Positions 40,784-54,911 of a stretch of DNA of 64,000 nt are shown in pieces (the first letter of the stretch is position 1; every line of letters begins with the position of its first letter). The position numbers were made by a program, and so were the translations under genes. The notes beneath the pieces were generated by a model that saw only the letters and a program-made list of their open reading frames with translations, ran no database searches and had not been told where the DNA came from. Origin of the DNA: Xylocopa sonorina (taxonomy: Eukaryota > Arthropoda > Insecta > Hymenoptera > Apidae); NCBI RefSeq assembly GCF_050948175.1, contig NW_027490116.1, forward strand, positions 434,001 to 498,000, in the 5' to 3' direction.

Positions 40784-42397
40784 ATGCAATATCTCGTTTT
40801 AAGAAGCATTAGAACTCTATTGCTACGATACCTAGACATCTGCGGACGCTATTTCCTAGCAAGGAAGTGTCGCACTTACATTCATTTGAAGTGTAGACGA
40901 GGAATACATAACACTTCGCAAATCATATTACATCTTACCATGAAACATAGAAATGAGATGCGATATCGCGTTTTAAGAAGCATTAGAACTCTATTGCTAC
41001 GATACCTAGACATCTGCAGACGCTATTTCCTAGCAAGGAAGTGTCGCATTTACATTCATTTGAAGTGTAGACGAGGAATACATAACACTTCGCAAATCAC
41101 ATTACATCTTACCATGAAACATAGAAATGAGATGCGATATCGCGTTTTAAGAAGCATTAGAACTCTATTGCTACGATACCTAGACATCTGCAGACGCTAT
41201 TTCCTAGCAAGGAAGTGTCGCATTTACATTCATTTGAAGTGTAGACGAGGAATACATAACACTTCGCAAATCATATTATATCTTACCATGAAACATAGAA
41301 ATGAGATGCGATATCGCGTTTTAAGAAGCATTAGAGCTCTATTGCTACGATACGTAGACATCTGCAAATGCTATTTCCTTGCAAGGGAGTGTCGCATTTA
41401 CATTCATTTGAATCATAGACGAGGAATGCATAACACTTCGCAAATCATATTATATCTTACCATGAAACACAGAAATGAGATGCAATATCGCGATTTAAGA
41501 ATCATAAGAACACTATTGCTACGATACTCAGACATCTGCAAACGCTATTTCCTTGCAAGGAAGTGTCGCATTTACATTCATTTGAAGTGTAGACGAGGAA
41601 TACATAACACTTCGCAAATCATATTATATCTTACCATGAAACATAGAAATGAGATGCAATATCGCGATTTAAGAATCATAAGAACTCTATTGCTACGATA
41701 CTCAGACATCTGCAAACGCTATTTCCTTGCAAGGAAGTGTCGCATTTACATTCATTTGAAGTGTAGACGAGGAATACATAACACTCCGCAAATCATATTA
41801 CATCTTACCATGAAACATAGAAATGAGGTGCGATATCGCGTTTTAAGAAGCATTAGAACTCTATTACTACGATACGTAGACATCTGCAAACGCTATTTCC
41901 TTGCAAGGAAGTGTCGCATTTACAATCATTTGAAGCGTGGACGAGGAATTCATGACACTTCGCAAATCATATTATATCTTACCATGAATCATAGAAATGA
42001 GATGCGATATCGCGTTTTAAGAAGCATCAGAAATCCATTGCTACGATACCTAGACATCTGCAGACGCTATTTCCTAGCAAGGAAGTGTCGCATTTACATT
42101 CATTTGAAGTGTAGACGAGGAATACATAACACTTCGCAAATCATATTATATCTTACCATGAAACATAGAAATGAGATGCGATATCGCGTTTTAAGAAGCA
42201 TTAGAACTCTATTGCTACGATACCTAGACATCTGCAAACGCTATTTCCTTGCAAGGAAGTGTCGCATTTACATTCATTTGAAGTGTAGACGAGGAATACA
42301 TGACACTTCGAAAATCATATTATATCTTACCATGAAACATAGAAATGAGATGCGATATCGCGTTTTAGGAAGCATTAGAACACTATTGCTACGATAG
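40784..42397 (+). other. 537-codon open frame through the repeat; probably not a gene
   Basis: It starts in a hybrid monomer whose beginning (GATGCAATATCTCG) is of one class and whose continuation (GCATTAGAACTC, CCTAGACATCTGCGG) is of another. It ends at the recurrent GATAGGTAG stop. The first-ATG choice is arbitrary. It is a repeat by-product like the other long frames. Confidence 0.8.
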
Positions 42398-42962
42398 GTA
42401 GACATTTGCAAACGCTATTTCCTTGGAAGGAAGTGTCGCATTTACATTCATTTGAAGTGTAGACGAGGAATACATAACACTTCGCAAATCATATTATATC
42501 TTACCATGAAACATAGAAATGAGATGCGATATCGCGTTTTAAGAAGCATTAGAACTGTATTGCTACGATACCTAGATATCTGCAGACGTTATTTCCTAGC
42601 AAGGAAATGTCGCATTTACATTCATTTGAAGTGTAGACGAGGAATACATAACACTTCGCAAATCATATTATATCTTACCATGAAACATAGAAATGAGATG
42701 CGATATCGCGTTTTAAGAAGCATTAGAACTCTATTGCTACGATACCTAGACATCTGCAGACGCTATTTCCTAGCAAGGAAGTGTCGCATTTACATTCATT
42801 TGAAGTGTAGACGAGGAATACATAACACTTCGCAAATCATATTATATCTTACCATGAAACATAGAAATGAGATGCGATATCGCGTTTTAAGAAGCATTAG
42901 AACTCTATTGCTACGATACCTAGACATCTGCGGACGCTATTTCCTAGCAAGGAAGTGTCGCA

Positions 42963-45699
42963 CTTACATTCATTTGAAGTGTAGACGAGGAATACATAAC
43001 ACTTCGCAAATCATATTACATCTTACCATGAAACATAGAAATGAGATGCGATATCGCGTTTTAAGAAGCATTAGAACTCTATTGCTACGATACCTAGACA
43101 TCTGCAGACGCTATTTCCTAGCAAGGAAGTGTCGCATTTACATTCATTTGAAGTGTAGACGAGGAATACATAACACTTCGCAAATCATATTACATCTTAC
43201 CATGAAACATAGAAATGAGATGCGATATCGCGTTTTAAGAAGCATTAGAACTCTATTGCTACGATACCTAGACATCTGCAGACGCTATTTCCTAGCAAGG
43301 AAGTGTCGCATTTACATTCATTTGAAGTGTAGACGAGGAATACATAACACTTCGCAAATCATATTATATCTTACCATGAAACATAGAAATGAGATGCGAT
43401 ATCGCGTTTTAAGAAGCATTAGAGCTCTATTGCTACGATACGTAGACATCTGCAAACGCTATTTCCTTGCAAGGAAGTGTCGCATTTACATTCATTTGAA
43501 ACGTAGACGAGGAATGCATAACACTTCGCAATGAATATTATATCATATCAAGAAACATAGATATGAGATGCAATATCTCGTTTTAAGAAGCATTTGAACT
43601 CTATTGCTTCGATACGTAGACATCTGCGAACGCTATTTCCTTGCAAGTTAGTGTCGCATTTACATTCATTTGAATCGTAGACGAGGAATGCATAACACAT
43701 CGCAAAGAATATAATATCTTATCATGAGACATAGGTAAGAGATGCAATATCTCGTTTTAAGAAGCATTTGAACTCTATTGCTTCGATACGTAGACATCTG
43801 CAAACGCTATTTCCTAGCAACGAAGTGTCGCATTTACATTCATTTGTAGTGTAGACGAGGACTACATAACACTTCGCAAATCATATTATATCTTACCATG
43901 AAACATAGAAATGAGATGCGATATCGCGTTTTAAGAGCCATTAGAACTCTATTGCTACGATACCAATACATCTGCAGACGCTATTTCCTAGCAAGGTAGT
44001 GTCGCATTTACATTCATTTGAAGTGTAGACGAGGAATACATAACACTTCGCAAATCATATTATATCTTACCATGTAACATAGAAATGAGATGCGATATCG
44101 CGTTTTAAGAAGCATTTGAACTCTATTGCTTCGATACGTAGACATCTGCAAACGCTATTTCCTAGCGAGGAAGTGTCGCATTTACATTCATTTGAAGTGT
44201 AGACGAGGAATACATAACACATCGCAAACCATATTATATCTTACCATGAAACATAGAAATGAGATTCGATATCGCGTTTTAAGAAGCATTAGAAAGCAAT
44301 TGCTACGATACGTAGACATCTGCAAACGCTATTTTCTAGCGAGGAAGTAGCGCATTCACATTCATTTGAAGTGTAGACGAGGAATACATAACACTTCGCA
44401 AATCATGTTATATCTTACCATGAAACATAGAAATGAGATGCGATATCGCGTTTTAGGAATCATATGAACTCTATTGCTACGATACGTAGACATCTGCAAT
44501 CGCTATTTCCTTGCAAGGAAGTGTCGCATTTACATTCATTTGAAGTGTAGACGAGGAATACATAACACTTCGCAAATCATATTACATCTTACCATGAAAC
44601 ATAGAAATGAGATGCGATATCGCGTTTTAAGAAGCATTAGAACTCTATTGCTACGATACCTAGACATCTGCAGACGCTATTTCCTAGCAAGGAAGTGTCG
44701 CATTTACATTCATTTGAAGTGTAGACGAGGAATACATAACACTTCGCAAATCATATTACATCTTACCATGAAACATAGAAATGAGATGCGATATCGCGTT
44801 TTAAGAAGCATTAGAACTCTATTGCTACGATACCTAGACATCTGCAGACGCTATTTCCTAGCAAGGAAGTGTCGCATTTACATTCATTTGAAGTGTAGAC
44901 GAGGAATACATAACACTTCGCAAATCATATTATATCTTACCATGAAACATAGAAATGAGATGCGATATCGCGTTTTAAGAAGCATTAGAGCTCTATTGCT
45001 ACGATACGTAGACATCTGCAAACGCTATTTCCTTGCAAGGAAGTGTCGCATTTACATTCATTTGAAACGTAGACGAGGAATGCATAACACTTCGCAATGA
45101 ATATTATATCTTATCAAGAAACATAGATATGAGATGCAATATCTCGTTTTAAGAAGCATTTGAACTCTATTGCTTCGATACGTAGACATCTGCAAACGCT
45201 ATTTCCTTGCAAGTTAGTGTCACATTTACATTCATTTGAATCGTAGACGAGGAATGCATAACACATCGCAAAGAATATAATATCTTATCGTGAGGCATAG
45301 GTAAGAGATGCAATATCTCGTTTTAAGAAGCATTTGAACTCTATTGCTTCGATACGTAGACATCTGCAAACGCTATTACCTAGCAACGAAGTGTCGCATT
45401 TACATTCATTTGTAGTGTAGACGAGGACTACATAACACTTCGCAAATCATATTATATCTTACCATGAAACATAGAAATGAGATGCGATATCGCGTTTTAA
45501 GAGCCATTAGAACTCTATTGCTACGATACCTATACATCTGCAGACGCTATTTCCTAGCAAGGTAGTGTCGCATTTACATTCATTTGAAGTGTAGACGAGG
45601 AATACATAACACTTCGCAAATCATATTATATCTTACCATGTAACATAGAAATGAGATGCGATATCGCGTTTTAAGAAGCATTTGAACTCTATTGCTACG
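42963..45699 (+). repeat. 1.17-kb segment duplicated at a 9-monomer offset
   Basis: 42963-44133 recurs at 44529-45699, an offset of 1,566 bp. Shared features include the ATATCATATCAAG/ATATCTTATCAAG monomer, CAAGTTAGTG, GAATGCATAACACATCGC and TTTGTAGTGTAGACG. The 0.4 kb between copies holds AGAAAGCAATTGC and GAGGAAGTAGCGC monomers related to the left-hand 870-bp repeat. Copies differ at GTCGC versus GTCAC and GATACCAATAC versus GATACCTATAC. This stretch is rich in in-frame stops. Confidence 0.8.
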
Positions 45700-46754
45700 A
45701 TACGTAGACATCTGCAAACGCTATTTCCTAGCGAGGAAGTAGCGCATTCACATTCATTTGAAGTGTAGACGAGGAATACATGACACTTCGCAAATCATAT
45801 TATATCTTACCATGAAACATAGAAATGAGATGCGATATCGCGTTTTAAGAAGCATTAGAATTCCATTGCTACGATACGTAGACATCTGCAAACGCAATTT
45901 CCTAGCGAGGAAGTGTCGCATTCACATTCACTTGAAGTGTAGACGAGGAATACATAATACGTCGCGAATCATATTATATCTTACTATGTAACATAGAAAT
46001 GAGATGCGATATCGCGTTTTAAGAAGCGTTAGAACACTATTGCTACGATAGGTAGACATTTGCAAACGCTATTTCCTAGCAAAGAAGTGTCGCATTTACA
46101 TTCATTTAAAGTGTAGGCGAGGAATACATAACACTTCGCAAATCATATTATATCTTACCATGAAACATAGAAATGAGATGCGATATCGCGTTTTAAGAAG
46201 CATTAGAACTCTATTGCTTCGATACGTAGACATCTGCAAACGCTATTTCCTAGCAAGGAAGTGTCGCATTTACTTTCATTTGAAGTGTAGACGAGGAATA
46301 CATAACACTTCGCAAATCATATTATATCTTATCATGAAACATAGATACGAGATGCAATATCTCGTTTTAAGAAGCATTTGAACTCTATTGCTTCGATAAG
46401 TAGACATCTGAAAGCGCTATTTACTAGCAAGGAAGTGTCGCATTTACATTCATTTGAAGTGTAGACGAGGAATACATGACACTTCGAAAATCATATTATA
46501 TCTTACCATGAAACATAGAAATGAGATGCGATATCGCGTTTTAGGAAGCATTAGAACACTATTGCTACGATAGGTAGACATTTGCAAACGCTATTTCCTT
46601 GCAAGGAAGTGTCGCATTTACATTCATTCGAAGTGTAGACGAGGAATACATAACACTTCGCAAATCATATTATATCTTACCATGAAACATAGAAATGAGA
46701 TGCGATATCGCGTTTTAAGAAGCATTAGAACTCTATTGCTACGATACCTAGACA

Positions 46755-46758
46755 TCTC
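46755..46758 (+). other. Private 2-bp insertion (GACATCTCTGCGG)
   Basis: Other monomers of this subtype read GACATCTGCGG; this one has two extra bases, a CT or TC duplication. It is seen once in the window and shifts the monomer frame by +2. Confidence 0.88.
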
Positions 46759-49700
46759 TGCGGACGCTATTTCCTAGCAAGGAAGTGTCGCATTTTCATT
46801 CATTTGAAGTGTAGACGAGGAATACATAACACTTCGCAAATCATATTATATCTTACCATGAAACATAGAAATGAGATGCGATATCGCGTTTTAAGAAGCA
46901 TTAGAACACTATTGCTACGATACCTAGACATCTGCGGACGCTATTTCCTAGCAAGGAAGTGTCGCATTTACATTCATTTGAAGTGTAGACGAGGAATACA
47001 TAACACTTCGCAAATCATATTACATCTTACCATGAAACATAGAAATGAGATGCGATATCGCGTTTTAAGAAGCATTAGAACTCTATTGCTACGATACCTA
47101 GACATCTGCAGACGCTATTTCCTAGCAAGGAAGTGTCGCATTTACATTCATTTGAAGTGTAGACGAGGAATACTTAACACTTCGCAAATCATATTATATC
47201 TTACCATGAAACATAGAAATGAGATGCGATATCGCGTTTTAAGAAGCATTAGAGCTCTATTGCTACGATACGTAGACATCTGCAAACGCTATTTCCTTGC
47301 AAGGAAGTGTCGCATTTACATTCATTTGAAACGTAGACGAGGAATGCATAACACTTCGCAATGAATATTATATCTTATCAAGAAACATAGATATGAGATG
47401 CAATATCTCGTTTTAAGAAGCATTTGAACTCTATTGCTTCGATACGTAGACATCTGCAAACGCTATTTCCTAGCAACGAAGTGTCGCATTTACATTCATT
47501 TGTAGTGTAGACGAGGACTACATAACACTTCGCAAATCATATTATATCTTACCATGAAACATAGAAATGAGATGCGATATCGCGTTTTAAGAAGCATTAG
47601 AGCTCTATTGCTACGATACGTAGACATCTGCAAACGCTATTTCCTTGCAAGGAAGTGTCGCATTTACATTCATTTGAAACGTAGACGAGGAATGCATAAC
47701 ACTTCGCAATGAATATTATATCTTATAAAGAAACATAGATATGAGATGCAATATCTCGTTTTAAGAAGCATTTGAATTCTATTGCTTCGATACGTAGACA
47801 TCTGCAAACGCTATTTCCTTGCAAGGTAGTGTCGCATTTACATTCATTTGAATCGTAGACGAGGAATGCATAACACTTCGCAAAGAATATAATATCTTAT
47901 CATGAGACATAGGTAAGAGATGCAATATCTCGTTTTAAGAAGCATTTGAACTCTATTGCCTCGATACGTAGACATCTGCAAACGCTATTTCCTAGCAACG
48001 AAGTGTCGCATTTACATTCATTTGTAGTGTAGACGAGGACTACATAACACTTCGCAAATCATATTATATCTTACCATGAAACATAGAAATGAGATGCGAT
48101 ATCGCGTTTTAAGAGCCATTAGAACTCTATTGCTACGATACCTATACATCTGCAGACGCTATTTCCTAGCAAGGTAGTGTCGCATTTACATTCATTTGAA
48201 GTGTAGACGTGGAATACATGACACTTCGCAAATCATATTATATCTTACCATGAAACATAGAAATGAGATGCGATATCGCGTTTTAAGAAGCATTAGAATT
48301 CCATTGCTACGATACGTAGACATCTGCAAACGCAATTTCCTAGCGAGGAAGTGTCGCATTCACATTCATTTGAAGTGTAGACGAGGAATACATAATACGT
48401 CGCGAATCATATTATATCTTACTATGTAACATAGAAATGGGATGCGATATCGCGTTTTAAGAAGCGTTAGAACTCTATTGCTACGATACGTAGATATCTG
48501 CAAACGCTATTTCCTAGCGAGGAAGTGTCGCATTCACATTCATTTGAAGCGTAGACGAGGAATGCATAACACTTCGCAATGAATATTATATCTTACCATG
48601 AAACGTAGAAATTAGATGCAATATAGCGTTTTAAGAATCATAAGAAATCTATTGCTTCGATACGTAGACATCTGCAAACGCTATTTCCTTGCAAGGAAGT
48701 GTCGCATTTACATTCATTTGAAGTGTAGACGAGAAATACATGACACTTCGCAAATCATATTATATCTTACCATGAAACATAGAAATGAGATTCGATATCG
48801 CGTTTTAAGAAGCATTAGAAAGCTATTGCTACGATACGTAGACATCTGCAAACGCTATTTCCTAGCGAGGAAGTATCGCATTCACATTCATTTGAAGTGT
48901 AGACGAGGAATACATAACACTTCGCAAATCATGTTATATCTTACCATGAAACATAGAAATGAGATGCGATATCGCGTTTTAAGAATCATATGAACTCTAT
49001 TGCTACGATACGTAGACATCTGCAAACGCTATTTCCTTGCAAGGAAGTGTCGCATTTACATTCATTTGAATCGTAGACGAGGAATGCATAACACTTCGCA
49101 ATGAATATTATATCTTATCAGGAAACATAGATATGAGATGCAATATCTCGTTTTAAGAATCATATGAACTCTATTGCTACGATACGTAGACATCTGCAGA
49201 CGCTATTTCCTAGCAAGGAAGTGTCGCATTTACATTCATTTGAAGTGTAGACGAGGAATACGTTATACTTCGCAAATCATATTATATCTTACCATGAAAC
49301 ATAGAAATGAGATGCGATATCGCGTTTTAAGAAGCATTAGAACACTATTGCTACGATAGGTAGACATTTGCAAACGCTATTTCCTAGCAAAGAAGTGTCG
49401 CATTTACATTCATTTAAAGTGTAGGCGAGGAATACATAACACTTCGCAAATCATATTATATCTTACCATGAAACATAGAAATGAGATGCGATATCGCGTT
49501 TTAAGAAGCATTAGAACACTATTGCTACGATAGGTAGACATTTGCAAACGCTATTTCCTAGCAAAGAAGTGTCGCATTTACATTCATTTAAAGTGTAGGC
49601 GAGGAATACATAACACTTCGCAAATCATATTATATCTTACCATGAAACATAGAAATGAGATGCGATATCGCGTTTTAAGAAGCATTAGAACTCTATTGCT

Positions 49701-50193
49701 TCGATACGTAGACATCTGCAAACGCTATTTCCTAGCAAGGAAGTGTCGCATTTACTTTCATTTGAAGTGTAGACGAGGAATACATAACACTTCGCAAATC
49801 ATATTATATCTTACCATGAAACATAGAAATGAGATTCGATATCGCATTTTAAGAAGCATTAGAAAGCTATTGCTACGATACGTAGACATCTGCAAACGCT
49901 ATTTCCTAGCGAGGAAGTATCGCATTCACATTCATTTGAAGTGTAGACGAGGAATACATAACACTTCGCAAATCATGTTATATCTTACCATGAAACATAG
50001 AAATGAGATGCGATATCGCGTTTTAGGAATCATATGAACTCTATTGCTACGATACGTAGACATCTGCAATCGCTATATCCGTGCAAGGAAGTGTCGCATT
50101 TACATTAATTTGAAGTGTAGACGAGGAATACATGACACTTCGCAAATCATATTATATCTTACCATGAAACATAGATAAGAGATGCAATATCTC

Positions 50194-50199
50194 TTTTTT
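50194..50199 (+). other. T-run slippage variant (six T), copy 1
   Basis: The subtype AGATAAGAGATGCAATATCTC is followed by six T before AAGAAG here. The left-half copies (for example near 6205 and 8293) have five T. One base is gained, shifting the frame by +1. Confidence 0.85.
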
Positions 50200-53100
50200 A
50201 AGAAGCATTTGAACTCTATTGCTTCGATACGTAGACATCTGCAAACGCAATTTCCTTGCAAGGAAGTGTCGCATTAATATTCATTTGTATCGTAGACGAG
50301 CAATGCATAACACTTCGCAATGAATATTATATCTTATCATGAAACATAGATACGAGATGCAATATCTCGTTTTAAGAAGCATTTGAACTCTATTGCTTCG
50401 ATAAGTAGACATCTGAAAGCGCTATTTACTAGCAAGGAAGTGTCGCATTTACATTCATTTGAAGTGTAGACGAGGAATAGATAACACTTCGCAAATCATA
50501 TTACATCTTACCATGAAACATAGAAATGAGGTGCGATATCGCGTTTTAAGAAGCATTAGAACTCTATTACTACGATACGTAGACACCTGCAAACGCTATT
50601 TCCTTGCAAGGAAGTGTCGCATTTACAATCATTTGAAGCGTGGACGAGGAATACATGACACTTCGCAAATCATATTATATCTTACCATGAATCATAGAAA
50701 TGAGATGCGATATCGCGTTTTAAGAAGCATCAGAAATCCATTGCTACGATACCTAGACATCTGCAGACGCTATTTCCTAGCAAGGAAGTGTCGCATTTAC
50801 ATTCATTTGAAGTGTAGACGAGGAATACATAACACTTCGCAAATCATATTATATCTTACCATGAAACATAGAAATGAGATGCGATATCGCGTTTTAAGAA
50901 GCATTAGAACTCTATTGCTACGATACCTAGACATCTGCAAACGCTATTTCCTTGCAAGGAAGTGTCGCATTTACATTCATTTGAAGTGTAGACGAGGAAT
51001 ACATGACACTTCGAAAATCATATTATATCCTACCATGAAACATAGAAATGAGATGCGATATCGCGTTTTAGGAAGCATTAGAACACTATTGCTACGATAG
51101 GTAGACATTTGCAAACGCTATTTCCTTGCAAGGAAGTGTCGCATTTACATTCATTTGAAGTGTAGACGAGGAATACATAACACTTCGCAAATCATATTAT
51201 ATCTTACCATGAAACATAGAAATGAGATGCGATATCGCGTTTTAAGAAGCATTAGAACTGTATTGCTACGATACCTAGATATCTGCAGACGCTATTTCCT
51301 AGCAAGGAAATGTCGCATTTACATTCATTTGAAGTGTAGACGAGGAATACATAACACTTCGCAAATCATATTATATCTTACCATGAAACATAGAAATGAG
51401 ATGCGATATCGCGTTTTAAGAAGCATTAGAACTCTATTGCTACGATACCTAGACATCTGCAGACGCTATTTCCTAGCAAGGAAGTGTCGCATTTACATTC
51501 ATTTGAAGTGTAGACGAGGAATACATAACACTTCGCAAATCATATTATATCTTACCATGAAACATAGAAATGAGATGCGATATCGCGTTTTAAGAAGCAT
51601 TAGAACTCTATTGCTACGATACCTAGACATCTTCGGACGCTATTTCCTAGCAAGGAAGTGTCGCATTTACATTCATTTGAAGTGTAGACGAGGAATACAT
51701 AACACTTCGCAAATCATATTACATCTTACCATGAAACATAGAAATGAGATGCGATATCGCGTTTTAAGAAGCATTAGAACTCTATTGCTACGATACCTAG
51801 ACATCTGCAGACGCTATTTCCTAGCAAGGAAGTGTCGCATTTACATTCATTTGAAGTGTAGACGAGGAATACTTAACACTTCGCAAATCATATTATATCT
51901 TACCATGAAACATAGAAATGAGATGCGATATCGCGTTTTAAGAAGCATTAGAGCTCTATTGCTACGATACGTAGACATCTGCAAACGCTATTTCCTTGCA
52001 AGGAAGTGTCGCATTTACATTCATTTGAAACGTAGACGAGGAATGCATAACACTTCGCAATGAATATTACATCTTATCAAGAAACATAGATATGAGATGC
52101 AATATCTCGTTTTAAGAAGCATTTGAACTCTATTGCTTCGATACGTAGACATTTGCAAACGCTATTTCCTTGCAAGGTAGTGTCGCATTTACATTCATTT
52201 GAATCGTAGACGAGGAATGCATAACACTTCGCAAAGAATATAATATCTTATCATGAGACATAGGTAGGAGATGCAATATCTCGTTTTAAGAAGCATTTGA
52301 ACTCTATTGCTTCGATACGTAGACATCTGCAAACGCTATTTCCTAGCAACGAAGTGTCGCATTTACATTCATTTGTAGTGTAGACGAGGACTACATAACA
52401 CTTCGCAAATCATATTATATCTTACCATGAAACATAGAAATGAGATGCGATATCGCGTTTTAAGAGCCATTAGAACTCTATTGCTACGATACCTATACAT
52501 CTGCAGACGCTATTTCCTAGCAAGGTAGTGTCGCATTTACATTCATTTGAAGTGTAGACGAGGAATACATAACACTTCGCAAATCATATTATATCTTACC
52601 ATGTAACATAGAAATGAGATGCGATATCGCGTTTTAAGAAGCATTTGAACTCTATTGCTTCGATACGTAGACATCTGCAAACGCTATTTCCTAGCGAGGA
52701 AGTGTCGCATTTACATTCATTTGAAGTGTAGACGAGGAATACATAACACTTCGCAAATCATATTATATCTTACCATGAAACATAGAAATGAGATTCGATA
52801 TCGCGTTTTAAGAAGCATTAGAAAGCTATTGCTACGATACGTAGACATCTGCAAACGCTATTTCCTAGCGAGGAAGTATCGCATTCACATTCATTTGAAG
52901 TGTAGACGAGGAATACATAACACTTCGCAAATCATGTTATATCTTACCATGAAACATAGAAATGAGATGCGATATCGCGTTTTAGGAATCATATGAACTC
53001 TATTGCTACGATACGTAGACATCTGCAATAGCTATTTCCTTGCAAGGAAGTGTCGCATTTACATTCATTTGAAGTGTAGACGAGGAATACATAACACATC

Positions 53101-54022
53101 GCAAATCATATTATATCTTACCATGAAACATAGAAATGAGATGCGATATCGCGTTTTAAGTAGCATTGGAACTCTATTGCTACGATACCTAGATATCTGC
53201 AAACGCTATTTCCTTGCAAGGTAGTATCGCATTTGCATTCATTTGAAGTGTAGACGTGGAATACATGACACTTCGCATATCATATTATATCTTACCATGA
53301 AACATAGAAATGAGATGCGATATCGCGTTTTAAGAAGCATTAGAATTCCATTGCTACGATACGTAGACATCTGCAAACGCAATTTCCTAGCGAGGAAGTG
53401 TCGCATTCACATTCATTTGAAGTGTAGACGAGGAATACATAATACGTCGCGAATCATATTATATCTTACTATGTAACATAGAAATGGGATGCGATATCGC
53501 GTTTTAAGAAGCGTTAGAACTCTATTGCTACGATACGTAGATATCTGCAAACGCTATTTCCTAGCGAGGAAGTGTCGCATTCACATTCATTTGAAGGGTA
53601 GACGAGGAATGCATAACACTTCGCAATGAATATTATATCTTACCATGAAACGTAGAAATTAGATGCAATATAGCGTTTTAAGAATCATAAGAAATCTATT
53701 GCTTCGATACGTAGACATCTGCAAACGCTATTTCCTTGCAAGGAAGTGTCGCATTTACATTCATTTGAAGTGTAGACGAGAAATACATGACACTTCGCAA
53801 ATCATATTATATCTTACCATGAAACATAGAAATGAGATGCGATATCGCGTTTTAGGAATCATATGAACTCTATTGCTACGATACGTAGACATCTGCAATC
53901 GCTATATGCGTGCAAGGAAGTGTCGCATTTACATTAATTTGAAGTGTAGACGAGGAATACATGACACTTCGCAAATCATATTACATCTTACCATGAAACA
54001 TAGATAAGAGATGCAATATCTC

Positions 54023-54028
54023 TTTTTT
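54023..54028 (+). other. T-run slippage variant (six T), copy 2
   Basis: Same six-T variant, at 22 monomers plus one base from copy 1. Confidence 0.85.
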
Positions 54029-54911
54029 AAGAAGCATTTGAACTCTATTGCTTCGATACGTAGACATCTGCAAACGCAATTTCCTTGCAAGGAAGTGTCG
54101 CATTAATATTCATTTGTATCGTAGACGAGCAATGCATAACACTTCGCAATGAATATTATATCTTATCATGAAACATAGATACGAGATGCAATATCTCGTT
54201 TTAAGAAGCATTTGAACTCTATTGCTTCGATAAGTAGACATCTGAAAGCGCTATTTACTAGCAAGGAAGTGTCGCATTTACATTCATTTGAAGTGTAGAC
54301 GAGGAATAGATAACACTTCGCAAATCATATTATATCTTACCATTAAACATAGAAATGAGATGCGATATCGCGTTTTAAGAAGCATTAGAAATCTATTGCT
54401 ACGATACGTAGACATCTGCAAACGCCATTTCCTAGCGAGGAAGTGTCGCATTCACATTCACTTGAAGTGTAGACGAGGAATACATGATACTTCGCAAATC
54501 ATATTATATCTTACCATGAAACATAGAAATGAGATTCGATATCGCGTTTTAAGAAGCATTAGAAAGCTATTGCTACGATACGTAGACATCTGCAACCGCT
54601 ATTCCCTAGCGAGGAAGTATAGCATTCACATTCATTTGAAGTGTAGACGAGGAATACATAACACTTCGCAAATCATGTTATATCTTACCATGAAACATAG
54701 AAATGAGATGCGATATCGCGTTTTAGGAATCATATGAACTCTATTGCTACGATACGTAGACATCTGCAATCGCTATTTCCTTGCAAGGAAGTGTCGCATT
54801 TACATTCATTTGAAGTGTAGACGAGGAATACATAACACTTCGCAAATCATATTATATCTTACCACGGAATATAGAAATGAGATGCGATATCGCGTTTTAG
54901 GAATCATATGA

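Larger units (their letters stand above)
33290..43534 (+). repeat. Long-period HOR domain built from a shared 1-kb core
   Basis: A core of about 1.06 kb at 33290 recurs at 36686 and, in part, at 39080 and about 41342. The steps are 3,396 bp (20 monomers minus two 42-bp deletions), 2,394 bp (14 minus one) and roughly 2.3 kb. The core contains GATACTCAGACATCTGC monomers, CACTCCGCAAATC, ATGAGGTGCGATATCG and TTTACAATCATTTGAAGCG. Each core is followed by variable numbers of CCTAGAC-type monomers like those of the dimer zone. The sequences ending at 37741 and 42397 lie 27 monomers minus 42 bp apart. Copies are nearly identical, with differences such as GACAACTGC versus GACATCTGC. Confidence 0.85.
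45700..54489 (+). repeat. Mosaic block of short duplicated segments
   Basis: Pieces of about 0.4-1.2 kb recur at different integer-monomer offsets rather than as one clean HOR. The AGAATTCCATTGC / AACGCAATTTCCTAGCGAGG piece is at 45758, 48196 and 53243 (14 and 29 monomers apart, plus small insertions). The GATAAGTAGACATCTGAAAG piece is near 46396, 50400 and 54231. A run of CCTAGAC-type monomers at 46804-47364 matches 51500-52063 at 27 monomers plus 1 bp. Older monomer types (AGAAAGCTATTG with GAGGAAGTATCGC) are interspersed with the younger ones. Confidence 0.78.

Noticed and set aside
54023..54028. Transcription terminator at the T-run
   Set aside because: The run is part of a monomer subtype (GTTTTAAG changed to TTTTTAAG, then one extra T) and has no associated gene.
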